DNA of 64,000 nt from Diphasiastrum complanatum (taxonomy: Eukaryota > Streptophyta > Lycopodiopsida > Lycopodiales > Lycopodiaceae), in contig CM055096.1 in assembly GCA_029204225.1 (NCBI GenBank), positions 34,735,143 through 34,799,142 of the forward strand, read 5' to 3'. Positions 1-11,734 of the stretch are shown here, one piece after another. The notes below the pieces were generated by a model. The model ran no database searches, was not told the DNA's origin, and was given only the letters and a program-made list of their open reading frames with translations. How positions within the stretch are numbered: the stretch's first letter is position 1; every line of letters begins with the position of its first letter. A program made the translations under genes and the position numbers.

Positions 1-28
<28 letters not shown>
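1..28. repeat. (AG)n microsatellite
   Basis: A pure AG dinucleotide tract runs from the window edge. It is one of five long GA tracts in the window. Its true length is unknown because it is cut by the edge. Confidence 0.95.
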
Positions 29-31
<3 letters not shown>

Positions 32-871
32 TAATAGATTGTGATAGTGGTTATAATAGGTTGATTTTTTATAGTGTTAGAATTGTTTAAGATAGTGTAT
101 GTGTGTGTGTGTTTAACATTTTGCATTGATGTAGAATTTAAGATTATAGATAAGTACATAGTTTATGGTAGTAATAGATTGTTAGATTTATATTTAAGAA
201 TAAAGTAATTTATGGACATGAAGTAATGCAATAAAATATATAATGAAAAGTAATTTAAGAATGAAAAGTACCTCATGCTTAGTTTGTTGTTTGATCCAAA
301 TGTTGAATGCAACTCAAAAAATTTGTTTTAAAAACAATTCACGAACATCGCTTTTCCAAGAACTTAACTCCAAGAACAGCCCAATAAAAATGCGTGCACT
401 GTTTTTTACGCAATTTTTTTTTTACTTAATTTGGGACGTCGGAGTCCGACATCCAAACACGTCAGATAGACGTCGGACCTTTTTTTTTATCATTCTATTA
501 ATAGACGTCGGAATCTGACATCCAAGTATACGTCGGATGGGCGTCGGACATCCGTCGGACAAATTTTTGCATCATTCTGTATTTACAAATGTCGAAATCT
601 GACAATTATTTTGGACGTCGCAATACAATGTCCACGTCGGACCTTTTGCGATATCTTTGGTCGCATTGCGACGTCCATGAAGGATTGTCTGTTAATCATT
701 TAGAATTTTGGTTTCGAAATCCGACAGGTTGTGCGTGTCGGATTGCAAGGTGTTTTAAAGTCGTCGGATTCCAATGACCTTATAGCGACGTGTTTTTTCG
801 ACGTCCGCGACAAATTTAAAAAAAAATTAAGCTCGTGATTCACATCGCAAATCACGGCGGGTGTTGTAGTG
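29..871. mobile_element. Terminal part of a CACTA (En/Spm-type) DNA transposon
   Basis: The right boundary reads, on the minus strand, CACTACAACACCCGCC, which is a typical CACTA terminus. From about 430 to 815 there are roughly ten copies of GACGTCGG or CGTCGG and their complements in both orientations. This is the arrangement of subterminal transposase-binding repeats in CACTA elements. The three bases after the end (TCA, 872-874) fit the 3-bp target duplication of this superfamily. The related Copia copy near 8450 reads GATCACTTGCC through the same point, so the insertion site can be read from it. No transposase is visible; the rest of the element lies left of the window. The AT-rich stretch 29-420 is assigned to the element only by continuity. 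Confidence 0.75.
831..871 (-). repeat. CACTA terminal inverted repeat (one end)
   Basis: About 40 bases ending at the CACTA boundary contain a small internal inverted pair, GTGATT and AATCAC. The inner limit of the TIR cannot be fixed without the partner end, which is outside the window. Confidence 0.6.
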
Positions 872-874
872 TCA

Positions 875-1526
875 CTTGCCCTGAGAAAACGAATGAAATG
901 ATACTAGACTTCTATGTGCTTGGATTTGCCATAAAATCTGGGATTCAGTGACAGTGAAATACAGTTCAAGTTGTCACACATAATGGTGGTAGCATTGAAC
1001 TGAGTGTGATGTAAGCGCAACTGATTTCTGCTTTCTTGAATTCCACGAAATCAGTCCCCCTGCCAAATAGAAACAGAACTCGAAGGTAGATTTTTTGGAT
1101 TGTTTCTCCCCAATCTGAGTCAGAGTAGCTTTGCAGGATGAGTGGGTTGATAGCATTTCTATCACAACATAAAATGTAATTTAAACTTCTTTGAATATAT
1201 CGCATCACTCTCTTTAACGCTTTCCAATGAGAGATCCTAGGATTAGACATGAATTGACTTAACGTGCTAAAAATGTATGCTAAATCTGGTCTAGTACACA
1301 ACATTGCATACATTAAAGATCCTATTAGTGAATGATAAGGGTACTTCGCTATGTCGAGTACTTCACTATCAGAATCAACACAAGTAGGTTTAGTCAATAC
1401 TATATTTGGATCCATTGGAGTATCAACGGGTTTGCAATCAGACATATGAAATTTTTTTAAAATACCTTTTAGATATGCTTGTTGGCTAAGATAGATCTTC
1501 TTCTGAAGCCTATTTTTGTAGAGAAG
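875..1526 (-). pseudogene. Copia retrotransposon fragment: RT C-terminus and RNase H start
   Basis: On the minus strand the reading frame holds the Copia signature region IYLSQQAYLKGILKKF, then CKPVDTPMDP, then a run ending GSLMYAMLCTRPDLAY, then an SYSDSDWG RNase H start. These are typical of the C-terminal half of Ty1/Copia reverse transcriptase and the first RNase H block. The frame breaks after the RNase H start. The copy is cut on the right by a Gypsy LTR at 1527 and on the left by the CACTA element at 871. Its closest relative in the window is the copy at 8312-9736. Confidence 0.85.
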
Positions 1527-2261
1527 TGTTGGAGGGTTTGCGGATCCCAAGGCAACCCTAACCCTAGTTATTAAGTGAGAGGGATTTGACACCCTATGTG
1601 TGTAAGTCCAACCCAATGATCACATAGTTATTTGATTAATTAGAAAGTCAATAAAAGGACTTTAGGTCTTTTTGCAGGACTTTTAATGTTGTAGGGCCTA
1701 AATGTCAAGTTAGTGAATAAAGTTGGGTTTCCCTCCAATTTGGATGGTTCTCACTCTTTTTTAAATTTGAATAATTAGGGAGGCAGCAATGGACCAATAG
1801 GATTCAGAGGCCAGGGTCCTCCTCTCTGCTATAAGAAGGGACCAACTCGAGTTCCTACACATGTTCATTTCCTCATTTCAATAAAGCAGATTGGTTTTTC
1901 TCTTGTGAAATGGATTGATGAATGTCCTTGCTCTCTATTACTTTTCTTCCATCTCTCATGCTTTATTTGGATTTTGCTAATTGTTGGATCTGATTGTTAT
2001 TGGGATTGCATGTTATTATACTTTTTATGAGAGAGAAAGAGTAAGTTATATTTGTTGTGGTCTAGTGTTAGTGGATGTAGTGTTAATGCTTAGGGTTAAT
2101 GGATGTTAGAGTTAGATTTGAATCTTCCATTCATGCTGAAATCTAAATTATACTATCGCTCTCATGGGAACGAATCTATGCGTGACAAATAACGTCGTCT
2201 CTTTGATGCTAGATTGATTAGATCTTGGAATCAGGTTAGGCAAGGAAAGAAACCCACTACA
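1527..2261 (+). mobile_element. 5' LTR of a Gypsy element with tRNA-Asp primer site, copy 1
   Basis: The sequence starts TGTTGGAGGG and ends CCCACTACA, that is TG...CA, and is 735 bp long. It matches the LTR at 9737-10479 along its whole length. A primer binding site follows directly. It contains a promoter-like stretch ending in CTATAAGAAGG near 1840. No 3' LTR partner was found in the window, so this copy is truncated. Confidence 0.85.
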
Positions 2262-2265
2262 ATTT

Positions 2266-2283
2266 TGGCGCCGTTGCCGAGGA
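2266..2283 (+). promoter_or_regulatory. Primer binding site, tRNA-Asp type
   Basis: TGGCGCCGTTGCCGAGGA lies four bases after the LTR. It is complementary, with one mismatch, to the 3' end of plant tRNA-Asp, the primer known from Tat/Athila-type Gypsy elements. Confidence 0.8.
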
Positions 2284-3058
2284 ACTACGCCAAATTTTTC
2301 AATCTACAGCTTGTTTGTGGATGGTTAGCTTGCATTAGGCATCTTGTCGTTGCATGAATAGTGTTAGATCTACATTTAGGGTTAGTTTGGGAGTGATTTT
2401 GCTTGATTTGAGTGGATTTGCTTGTTTGAAATCTAATCTGATTGTAGAACAGGAAAATCTATTCAGATCACCAATCTTAAGATCCATTTGGATATTAGAT
2501 AGCAGGAAAAACAACAAAAATCGGTCAAATTTGTTAGATTTTGGTCAAAAGGAGTCAAAAATCGTCATCAGAGCTGATAACTTTTTGCCCTCTTTCAAGA
2601 AACCTTCGCCAAGTTGCAGACACCTTCGGTTTTGATCATAGAACCTTCAGTTTGAAGGGCGAAGAATCCTTCCCAGCAAATTTTCAGAAACATCAGAAAA
2701 ATCGTCAAAAAACACCAAAACCCTAAAAATACAGAAAAAGAACCTTTGCTCGATTCACTGTGCATAGGTGTGATTTAGATCTATCTATTGCCAGGTCGGC
2801 AAAGAATAATACCATAAATAAAAGGTTTTCTCAGAGGATTAGTTGTCATATTGCCATATTTTTGGCAAAAAAGTCTCTTTTTTGCAAAAATACCAGTATT
2901 ACTCTTGATTCTTCGCCAAAACCTTCGTCGAGTTTTCAGAATATTTTATTTATAGTAAAATACTATTTTTGAATTCGGCGAACATTCTTCCTGTCCAGAT
3001 CATAGAAAATCTTGATTTTTACCCTCGTCAAAATACATAAATTGTGTGTTTTTGTGTT
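2284..3058 (+). mobile_element. Untranslated leader of Gypsy copy 1, truncated
   Basis: The leader matches the leader of the second copy (about 10502-11260), including recurring CCTTCG(C/T)C motifs and the shared GAATTCGGCGAACATTC block. Similarity stops near 3058. The gag gene and everything after it are missing here. No conserved protein is encoded. Confidence 0.7.
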
Positions 3059-3178
3059 TGGAAGAGAAAAAAACAAGGCCATAACGACATCATCATCTTG
3101 AATAGAACATCCTACAACTGATAACTGATCCAATAAAGACTTGAAGCTATTGATGTGAGAAGTGATGGCAGTAGAATT
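3037..3178 (-). pseudogene. Copia gag fragment
   Basis: The minus strand encodes ITSHINSFKSLLDQLSVVG followed by SIQDDDVVMALFFSLP. This is the conserved UBN2/Copia gag pattern (HI..F..L...L...G..I.DDD.V..L..SLP). Only about 45 residues survive. It lies between the truncated Gypsy leader and an unassigned coding block, and may be unrelated to both. Confidence 0.65.
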
Positions 3179-4699
3179 ACATTGCCTGTAGTAGCTGCAC
3201 TTGTTGCTTTGTTTCATGCACGAACCTGTCCACTTGATCTTGGGCGGTTGTGAGGGCATTCTGCAGGGAATTGACATAATCCTCAAGGCGATCAGCCAGT
3301 TGTTGTGTCTTCTTCTTCATAGCCCTCAGGCACTGTGGCATCGAACTGCTTTGGTGATTTGACAGCTTGCTCGACCCGAATTGTGGTTGGTGCGGCTTCA
3401 ACTTGATGGTGTTGGTTAATCTGACAAGAGTATCATGGAACTGTTCAAATCCACTTCTAGGGGATTGGAGTTCAAAGGGCGCAAGGCTCTAGGGCATCAC
3501 AAAAACTTCTAAGACCCCAAGGGGGTCGGAATCATCGAACATGTCCATAAAATATTGGGTATTTGGAGAAACAGCACCTGTGTGTGGAGGTGAGGCGGCT
3601 TGGGCAGCTGTGATGGGAATGTTAGCCCCAATGGTCATAGACTGTCCTTGAGAGGAAGCAGAGGCGAGGGAAGCATCAGAGGCATGGGAAATAGGTAGTT
3701 CAGTGCGAATAGCAGCAGGGGGTGGAAGCGCAGCTGAAGATGTTTGCCTAGTACAACGTCGTGACGTGGTAGGCAGGTTAGGAATGACGATCTCGCGGAC
3801 GACTATGTGAGCTGGATGCCTGTTGAGATGACTCGACCAGTCTTCTTCATAGATAGAAAGCACGAAATCCATACGAAAACCATGGATTTTATTTTCAAGG
3901 TGGGAGACTGCTAGGAGTGACAAAATAGGGCCAGCAGCAAATTGCTGCTTGGTATTGCTCTTCATGGCTCGTTTGAGTTATCCAAAAATGGTCTTGAACC
4001 AGTTATATGATTCTAGAAGAGCCTTGGCTATCTTGGTGTGAGACTCAACTATCCTATGCAAAATCTGGGAAGTAATACGGTCTTTCCTGAGGTTGCCAAC
4101 CATCGGAAAATTGTAGTAGTAGCTTGAATGGCAGGATCAGTAATGGCCTCTAGAAGATAGCCATCATTAGTCTAGTGCAGATCATTGGTAATGTCAATAT
4201 AAGGTTTAATAGTCTGTTTGGCTTGCTTATGGTTTGGTGAGGCTTGGGTACCAAATGCTATCCCTATGGCAACAAGGGTGGCCTCAGTCACTCACACCTT
4301 GTGTGTGGCTCCCTGGAAAGTAATGTAAAATTTGGATTTCTCCTCCTTCCAAGTACTGAAGGCAAGAGTGATAAAATCCATGATGATTCTCCCCAAGAAG
4401 GCTCTCTCATGAATACCCATTGTAGTAAGCAGAGGCTCCACAAGGGTCATCCATTGAGTGACCATGCTTGTGCTAGGAAGGATCATGATATCCGTTGCAG
4501 ATGGGACATCACGATGAATAGTGTAACGCGGCGACTGAGATGTATCTGTGGAAGACATAATGGAAAAGATCAAAAACTGAAAGTAATAGGCGCGAGTGTA
4601 TGTCAGAAAACAATACAAAAAGTTTTGAAGGCTTTGGTCGCTGGAAAAATTGGCAAGAGCTTCGCTAGCATAAGTGAGGAATGAATCGAATTTAGCCAA
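3177..4699 (-). pseudogene. Unassigned decayed coding block, minus strand
   Basis: Three minus-strand segments (about 4699-4050, 3965-3489, 3401-3177) look like one broken reading frame. The first starts near 4560 with MSSTDTSQS and holds a stretch WMTLVEPLLTTMGIHERAFL. It continues through in-frame stops to about 4050. The second carries a Pro/Ser/Ala-rich linker. The third is a predicted coiled coil (TQQLADRLEDYVNSLQNAL). I do not recognise the family. Codon-like continuity across stops suggests a dead repetitive gene, perhaps an accessory ORF of a retroelement. A similarly composed minus-strand segment lies at 24805-25200. Confidence 0.4.
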
Positions 4700-4974
4700 C
4701 TTATAAGTGAATTTGGAGGGTCCATTACACTATATACTAGTTTGGCTGATCAGTTTTGAACAAAAATTTACAGGCTTGCTCAGTACTATGAAAATAGACT
4801 GTAAAAATCTTGGCAAAGGTTTTTGAGGCTCTAAACTTATCCAGCGAACGTTTCCCAGGTCTGGTGAAGGATGAACCTTCGTCCAAGAGGATCCTTTGCC
4901 CAAGTGTTGTCATAAATGCAACTTTCAGGATCTGAATCTATAGCCAACCTAATTTTGACATTTTAAGTCCATCT
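4700..4974. other. Gap between two decayed coding blocks
   Basis: AT-rich DNA with no coding signal. Its CCTTCG-type motifs (4850-4900) resemble the Gypsy leader sequence seen at 2600-3000, so it may be another leader scrap. Confidence 0.35.
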
Positions 4975-5860
4975 AGCATGTCGGCGGAATCAAAAATTGC
5001 AGAAGGAACTAGACAATGCCAGACTTAAATTGACGGTAGCACAATCCTACCAGGCTGAGCGGCTCCAGTACAAAATCGAATTATTACAAACCCAGCTGGA
5101 ATATCAAATCATAAAAGCATTTGTAGGTACTCTTACCACTGAAAAAGAATGTGTGACAATAAATTGAGCTAAATTCAAAAAGTACATGGCTGATACTATT
5201 GAGCTGATAAAGACTAAATTGTTGAACCCCTTACAGAAAGAAAACGAGCTCTTTTGACTGTTGTTTTCAGGGAAGCAGAGGAGGAAGGGTCTATGAGTTC
5301 AGATGATGATCAACCCGAGACCAGTGAGAGAGTAAAAAGCCACCAGAAAGACCTAGTGGAATGCATGAATCCCAGAGATCATCAACGAATTCGAAAATTG
5401 GAGGAGCAACTGAAGCAGTTTAAGACAACTAAACCAGTGATGAAGGATCGAGAAGCACAAATGCTGACAATGATATAAGAATTCGATTATGATAATGATG
5501 ATGATCATTTTGTTGATCCTTCTGTTCAGAGAAGTGAGTACTCCAGAGCGAAGGAAGCAGCAGCACCCAAGGATAAGAAGAGAAGAAGAGAGGTCAGGCC
5601 AAGGACTGAACCCAGCCAGGTATTGATGAAAGAAATTCTACATCTCAAAAGAAACTTATTTAGTTACATGTCTCAGTTTTGGAATGTTGAACAATTGTGG
5701 ATGATTGAATACGCATTTCTTCTGGGTCTAAAAGGTTATTGTAATAAGGATTGGTACCTATTCTGAAAAAGAGTACCTACCAATGCTGGCTGGGAAAACC
5801 TATTCATTGAAATCGTCATCAGAAAGACTTGATGAATCTGAGGGCGAGGACATGTGACGG
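4975..5860 (+). pseudogene. Unassigned decayed coding block, plus strand, coiled-coil rich
   Basis: Frames read QKELDNARLKLTVAQSYQAE, then a helical stretch to about 5250, then an acidic/charged segment 5254-5478 (SSDDDQPETSERVKSH, RIRKLEEQLKQFKT). A basic stretch KKRRREVRPRTEPSQVLM and an aromatic stretch ending GLKGYCNKDWYLF follow at 5570-5770. Stops and frame changes occur at 5167, 5256 and 5766. I do not recognise the protein. The composition would fit a retroelement gag or accessory protein. No zinc knuckle, protease or polymerase motif is present. Confidence 0.35.
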
Positions 5861-6800
5861 CTTTTTTAAGTCACGTGATAGTTTTTTAATTTTTATTCTT
5901 GTAAACTTTTAGTTTTATACAGCTAATTCTCTATAGTTTTATAGTATTTCAGTGTTTTAGAGTTTAAGTATGAAATCGATCCAGATCGGATTTTATATGC
6001 ATCAGATTCCCACTAGATCAGATTTTCACTATCGATCTAGGGTCGGAAAATAAATCGAACCCGATAATTACAATTATGACAATTACAATCGTGAGACTAT
6101 AAAGAGCCCATGTAATTTACAGATTTTGATAAGAATAGTTTGATGAGCAAATACTCTTGTGCCTATATTTTAGAGTGAACTATTGATGATTACTCTATGA
6201 ATGAATGAATATATGTTGTTGACTATTTTTCCAGAGTTTACTTAGTCTGTAAACTTTGTCTCATTCCAATTAATGATGAATGTTATATAAAGTTCGCATA
6301 ATACTTTGAGATTATTCGAGTCCAAATTGTGCTGAAGCATACATGTGATTAAATTACACTAGTATCATTATGAATTATGTAAAATTGTGAGAGGTAGAAT
6401 GAGAGGAGATGTTTGATTATCCAAGTCATTTGCAAGTATTGCTTAACTAATGAGTCATGGCTGCAGATTCCATATTGAGAAATCTCTAATTAATCAGGTT
6501 GTGTGTGAAGTTGATTCTTTAATCACTCGATCCATCATTGGTCATACATAGTTAATGTATGGGAGAGAATTAATACTAGAGAATTATCAGCAAATGGTGA
6601 AATTATTATTTGAAATATATAGGTTGTATTGGCCACCTATATCAAATATCTTTTGATAGCCAGTTTATTCATCTTTTACACATATTGGTAACTTTCATGA
6701 TTATAATTTTTTAAATCTCTCTATTTGGGGAATGAAATCTAAAATAGTACATTATATGAAATCTAATTCAGTGAGTCACGACATATAGTCATTGAAATCT
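5861..6800. other. AT-rich non-coding stretch
   Basis: No open reading frame, repeat or RNA gene could be supported. A TATAAAGAGCCC motif near 6099 resembles a promoter, but nothing downstream confirms it. Confidence 0.4.
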
Positions 6801-8311
6801 GATGGGGCAAGGGAGATGGAAGAACGCGAACAGAGAAGAGAGCAAGAACATTGTAGAACAGCTCTCCCATTACAATCAGCTGCTAAATGCAAAAATAGTC
6901 TAATAGAAAGCTTATGCAAAATATAATCATAGCTTTAAGTGTTCTAATTGCCTAACAAGATCTTAAAAATTAGTTCATACTAAAAAACAAGAGTACAGTT
7001 CACCGAAGAGATTAGAGATGGTTTGTGTGTGGTATTACTGAAAAATGGATTCAATGTGACGTTTAGTTCTCCAATAGACGGGAAGAGCAGTATGATATCG
7101 CGAGTTCCCATGGCATCAAACACAGCCATCGTCTGATCAGAAACTGAGGAGTCGTAGACGTCCGTGTTCTGATCAGAGTGAGTAAACAAGCGCGATCAAA
7201 CAACAATGAAGTGCATTCAATCACAACAAGCATTCATCTACATTATACATAGATAGAAAAGCGTATTGCTGCTATATTACACTGAAGCACAACAATGGCA
7301 GTTACAACCATAATGACGGTGTAACTGGGAGGCTCAAAATCATGCGTCTCATGGATGGAGCGTCTCATGTAATCTGTGCTGGGATGATCTATTTATAGAT
7401 TGCATCCATGTATTAACTACATTAAATGATTGCACCTAATTAGGTAAGTCATTGTACTTGGAAGTATATGACTTATGTGACAACTATACGTAGTATATAC
7501 TGTCAACCCGTAGGGAATGTTGATGTGGACAAGGACATCACAAATTCTCTCATTTCGCATTTTGCGTGAAGTGGTTTTCTCTCACTTCACAAATTTCGGA
7601 AAGTGGCTGGGAACGTTTCTCGTTCAAAATAGACGACCTTGATCATTTTCTCTCTCTTCGGGATTTTGCGAAAAAGCCAAAGGTGCTCTCAAAAAGGTGA
7701 AGGTGCCCTCAAAAAGGCAAAGCTGTCTTTAAAACAGTTTAACTCATGAAAATAGATGACCTTAGAGAAGTTTCTCTCTCTTCACATTTTTCAGAAAAAT
7801 GCGAAAAGGCCGAAGGTGTTAAAACCGTTAAACTTTTGAACTATTTCAAAACTGTTGAATTATGCTAGTTTTGTATTTCGAGAAAATGCGAAAAAGGCGA
7901 CACTGTGGCGAACATAGTTCATTTCTACAGACCGTCGCGACACTTAGAGTATTTTTGCAGACTGTCGCGAAAGTAATGTAAATCTGTAGACTTGTTGCAA
8001 ATGCAAGGTTGTGGAAGTCTTTGAAGATGGCCAATTCTTCAATGACTTCAAGTTATCAAACTTAACATCTGAATTTAAAATTATGATATGATTGTTACCC
8101 TTTGTTGGAGATCAGCCGGAAGCCTGTTGTAGACGTTCTTCAAATAAATTGGCTGTATGAGTTTGTGATTCCTGCAGGTATCAGATGAACAGACTTTGAA
8201 CCCAAAATAGGTTTCGCCTGACCCTAGATCAAAGATCAATAAACGTGCAAGAAGAATCATGAAATGGAAATTAGTCATTCACCAAGGAGACAATTGTGGG
8301 CTTAATTTTCA
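6801..8311 (-). mobile_element. Probable Copia 3' LTR, minus strand
   Basis: The right edge (minus-strand start TGTTGAAAATTAAGCCC) directly follows a purine-rich tract, the usual 3' LTR junction. A minus-strand TATAAATAG lies near 7390. The left edge at about 6801 (TGATGGGGC on the plus strand, giving a CA end) is only a guess. Minus-strand copies of short GCGAAAAAGG-type motifs crowd 7560-7960. The partner LTR was not found. Confidence 0.4.
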
Positions 8312-9736
8312 ACAGTCCTCCTTAAGATCACGGTTGGTGTCTTGGTATATTTGTCAGGTTCAGCATGTTGAAGAACTTTTGATGCTTGATCCTGGGAAGC
8401 ACTTTGGTGAAGATGTTTGCGACTATTTCTATTGTGGAGCAATATTGAAGGATCACTTGCCCTGAAAAAACTTTCTCTCAAATGAAATGATACTGGATTT
8501 CTATGTGTCTGGATTTGCCATGAAATCTGGGATTCAGTGACAGTGAAATGCAGCTCAACTTATCACAACTGAATTGGTGCCTATATGCTTCGAATAAACA
8601 TTACAGTCAGCTGAGTTGTTTGCAAATCCCAATTGAATGAGATAAGAGTTGATTCTATCGAACCATGCTCTTGCAGCTTGTTTCAGACCGTAGATTGCTT
8701 TGTGCAGCTTGCACACTTTGTGTTCTTGGCCTTTGACTTCAAATCCTTCCAATTGAAAGGTATACAACTCCTCTTTAACGTTGCCATTGAGAAATGTTGT
8801 CTTGACATCCATTTGGTGCATTTCGAGGTCTTCTGCGACTGCTAACTCAATCATAGTCATGATTGACTGCATCTTGATGACAGAATTAAACATTTCTTAA
8901 TAATCCACTCCTTGGACTTGAGTGAATCCTTTAGCCACCAACCGCGCTTTCAATTTAGCAATGGAACCATCAGATTTGATCTTTTTCTTGAGGATCCACT
9001 TGTTGTCAATAACTCTCTTATGAGTGAGAAAGTTGAACAGTGTCCAGGTCTGGTTCGTCAAAAGTGAGTTGTACTCGCTTTCCATAGCTTCTTGTCACTT
9101 CACAACATCCTTGGAGTTAATTGCTTCAACTCGGCTCTTTGGTTCTTCTGATGAAGTCCAGAATGATTGAGATGTATACCTCTCAGGAACTGTCAGAGTC
9201 CATGAGGATCTACGGACGTTTGGTTGACCAAGATGCGATGATGCTTCTTCTTGAATTTCTCAAGATCTGTTCAAGCTAGCTTGGTCTGGTCTGATGACAG
9301 GTTCTGTCGGCTGCTCGGGTTCTATAGCTATAGCTGCAGGTTTTGTAGAAGGAACATCAACGTTGGAAGAATCCATGCTACATAAAATAGGATGAAATGA
9401 CATAGCATCGTTTATCGATGGTTGTTTGAAATCATAGTATGTATGTTCTTAAAATATTACAATCCTAGAGACGAATACTACATTGGTGGATGGATCATAA
9501 ACTTTATAAGCTTTATGTTCATGAGGGTAGCCAATGAAAATACATTTATTTGTCCTATGATCCAGCTTCTTCCTAAGCTGTTTAGGAATGTGAACAAAAC
9601 ATATACAACCAAAGATTTTTAAATGATTGACACTAGGCTTGTGCCCATGCCAAACTTCATGAGGAGTTGTTGTTGACGGCTTTGGTGCTGGATCTGTTTA
9701 GCACGTAACAGGCTGTGGCAGTAGCTTATGCCCAAA
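8312..9736 (-). pseudogene. Copia retrotransposon remnant: integrase end, RT, RNase H end
   Basis: In the minus direction the order is the integrase C-terminal region (about 9730-9400), a linker, the RT N-terminus (MESEYNSLLTNQTWTL, 9085-8897), and the RT block with HQMDVKTTFLNG and KLHKAIYGLKQAARAW (8893-8555). The RNase H end NIFTKVLPRIKHQKFFNMLNL follows near 8430-8350, then the polypurine tract at 8312-8321. Stops occur between blocks, and most of the RT palm C-terminus and RNase H is deleted at about 8570. A Gypsy LTR cuts it at 9737. It is the paralogue that shows the CACTA target site of the copy at 875. Confidence 0.85.
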
Positions 9737-10479
9737 TGTTGGAGGGTTTGCGGATCCCAAGGCAACTCTAACTCTAGCTAATAAGTGAGAGGGATTTGGC
9801 ACCTTGCATGTGTAAGTCCAACCCGATGATCACATAGTTATTTGATTAATTAGAAAGTTAATAAAAGGACTTTAGGCCTTTTTTGCGGGACTTGTAATGT
9901 TGCAGGGCCTAAATGTCAAGTTAGTGAATAAACTTGGGTTTCCCTCCAATCTGGATGGTTCCCACTCTTTTTTAAATTTGAATAGTTAGGGAGGCGGAAA
10001 TGGATCAATAGGATTCAGAGGCCAGGGTTCTCCTCTCTACTATAAAAAGAGACCAACTCGAGATTGCTACACATGGACTTCATTTCAATAAAGCAGATTG
10101 GTTCTCTTGTGAAATAGATTTGTGAATGTCCTTGCTCTCTATCACTTTTCCTCCATCTCTCATGCTTTTATTGTGTTTTGCTAATTGTTGAATCAGATTG
10201 TTATTGGGATTGCATGTTTTTCTACTTTTAATGAGAGAGAAAGGGAGAGAGAGAAAGAGTAAGCTATCTTCATTGTGGATCTAGTGTTAATGAATGTAGT
10301 GTTAATGCTTAGGGTTAATGGATGGTAGAGTTAGACGTGAATCTTCCATTCATGCTGAAATCTGAACTATGTTATCGCTCTCATGGGAACGAATCTACGC
10401 GTGACAACTAACTTCATCTCCTCGATGCTAGATTGATTGGATCTTGGATTGAGGATAGGCAAGAAAGAAACCCACTACA
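9737..10479 (+). mobile_element. 5' LTR of Gypsy element, copy 2
   Basis: 743 bp, TGTTGGAGGG to CCCACTACA, matching copy 1 at 1527-2261 end to end with scattered changes. It has a CTATAAAAAGAGACC promoter-like motif near 10040. No 3' LTR was found, so the element is truncated on its right side. Confidence 0.88.
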
Positions 10480-10483
10480 ATTT

Positions 10484-10501
10484 TGGCACCGTTGCCGGGG
10501 A
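10484..10501 (+). promoter_or_regulatory. Primer binding site, tRNA-Asp type
   Basis: TGGCACCGTTGCCGGGGA lies four bases after the LTR and is complementary to the tRNA-Asp 3' end with one mismatch. Confidence 0.8.
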
Positions 10502-11734
10502 GCTACGCCAATTTTTCAGTTTGCAGCATATTTGTTGGATGGTTAGTTTGCATTAGGCATCTTGTTGTGGCATGAATAGTGTTAAATCTGCATTTAGGGT
10601 TAGTTGGGAGCGATTTTGTCTGATTTGAGTGGATTTGCTTGTTTGAAATCTAATCTGATTGTAAAACATGGAAAGCTATTCAGATCACCAATCTTAAGAT
10701 CCATTTGGATCTGAGATATCATAAAAAACAAAAATCGGTCAAATCTACCAGATTTTGGTCAAAAGGAGGCAAAAATCGTCTGGAACTGATGATTTTTTGG
10801 CCTCTTTCAGAAAACGTTCGTTGAGTTTCATACACCTTCGATTTTGATCATAGAACCTTTAATTTGAAGGGCGAACAATCCTTCCTAGCAGAGTTCCAAA
10901 AACATAAAAAAAACCATAAAAAAACACCAAAACCCTAAAAATACAAAAAAAAAAATTCGTCCGATTCATTGTGCATAGGTGTGATTCAGATTTATCTACT
11001 GCCAGGTCGGCAAAGAATTATATCAGAAAAAAAAAGGTTTTCCAAAGGATCAGTTGTCATATTGTCATATTTTGCCAAAAAAGTTTCTTTTTTGCAAAAA
11101 TATCAGTATTACTCTTGATTATTCGCCAGAACCTTCGCCGAGTTTTCAGATTATTCCATTTGAAGTAATTTACTATTTTTGAGTTCGGCGAACATTCATC
11201 CTATCCAAATCATAGAAAATCTTTATTTTTACCCTCGCCAAACTACGGAAACTGTGTTTTTGTGTGCCAGAAACCTTCGTCAATTCTACCCTAGCTTTAT
11301 CTGAGTCAGATTATGAGTTTGAGAATTCGACGAAGGTTAATTCCATAGAATTTATCAAAAAAGCCTTGTTAGAGAGTTTTTTTTTTTCTTCAAAAATAGC
11401 ACTGCTGAACCTTCGCCAAGTGAACCTTTGCCTAGGGAACCTTTGTCAGTTTTATTTTTAGGTTTTGATTTTCTAGATCAAGTGCCTGTCAAATTTTGGG
11501 TCAAATCTGATACAGTCTGATGTTGATTCTGAGAATTTTTTGATTTTTGAGAAGTATCGATTGATTGATTTTCAAAATCTTTTTCACGATATAGAAAAAT
11601 ATAATTCTTGTCAAGTGGAAGAGATCTAGCAGATATGATCTGAGATAGTTTTGATTGGAAATCTAGATCCAATCTCATTGTCTGCTTGATTTAATTTGTA
11701 AAGTTGGCTGCTCCTCAGGAAGTCAATCCAATCA
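10502..11734 (+). mobile_element. Gypsy copy 2 untranslated leader
   Basis: A long AT-rich leader with repeated CCTTCGCC-type motifs and no conserved coding. It is shared with copy 1 up to about 11260 and unique beyond. Confidence 0.6.

Noticed and set aside
4975-6130. Endogenous pararetrovirus remnant
   Set aside because: A TATAAAGAGCCC motif after a basic, charged coding remnant suggested it. There is no reverse transcriptase, movement protein, coat zinc finger or tRNA-Met site nearby, so the claim cannot be supported.
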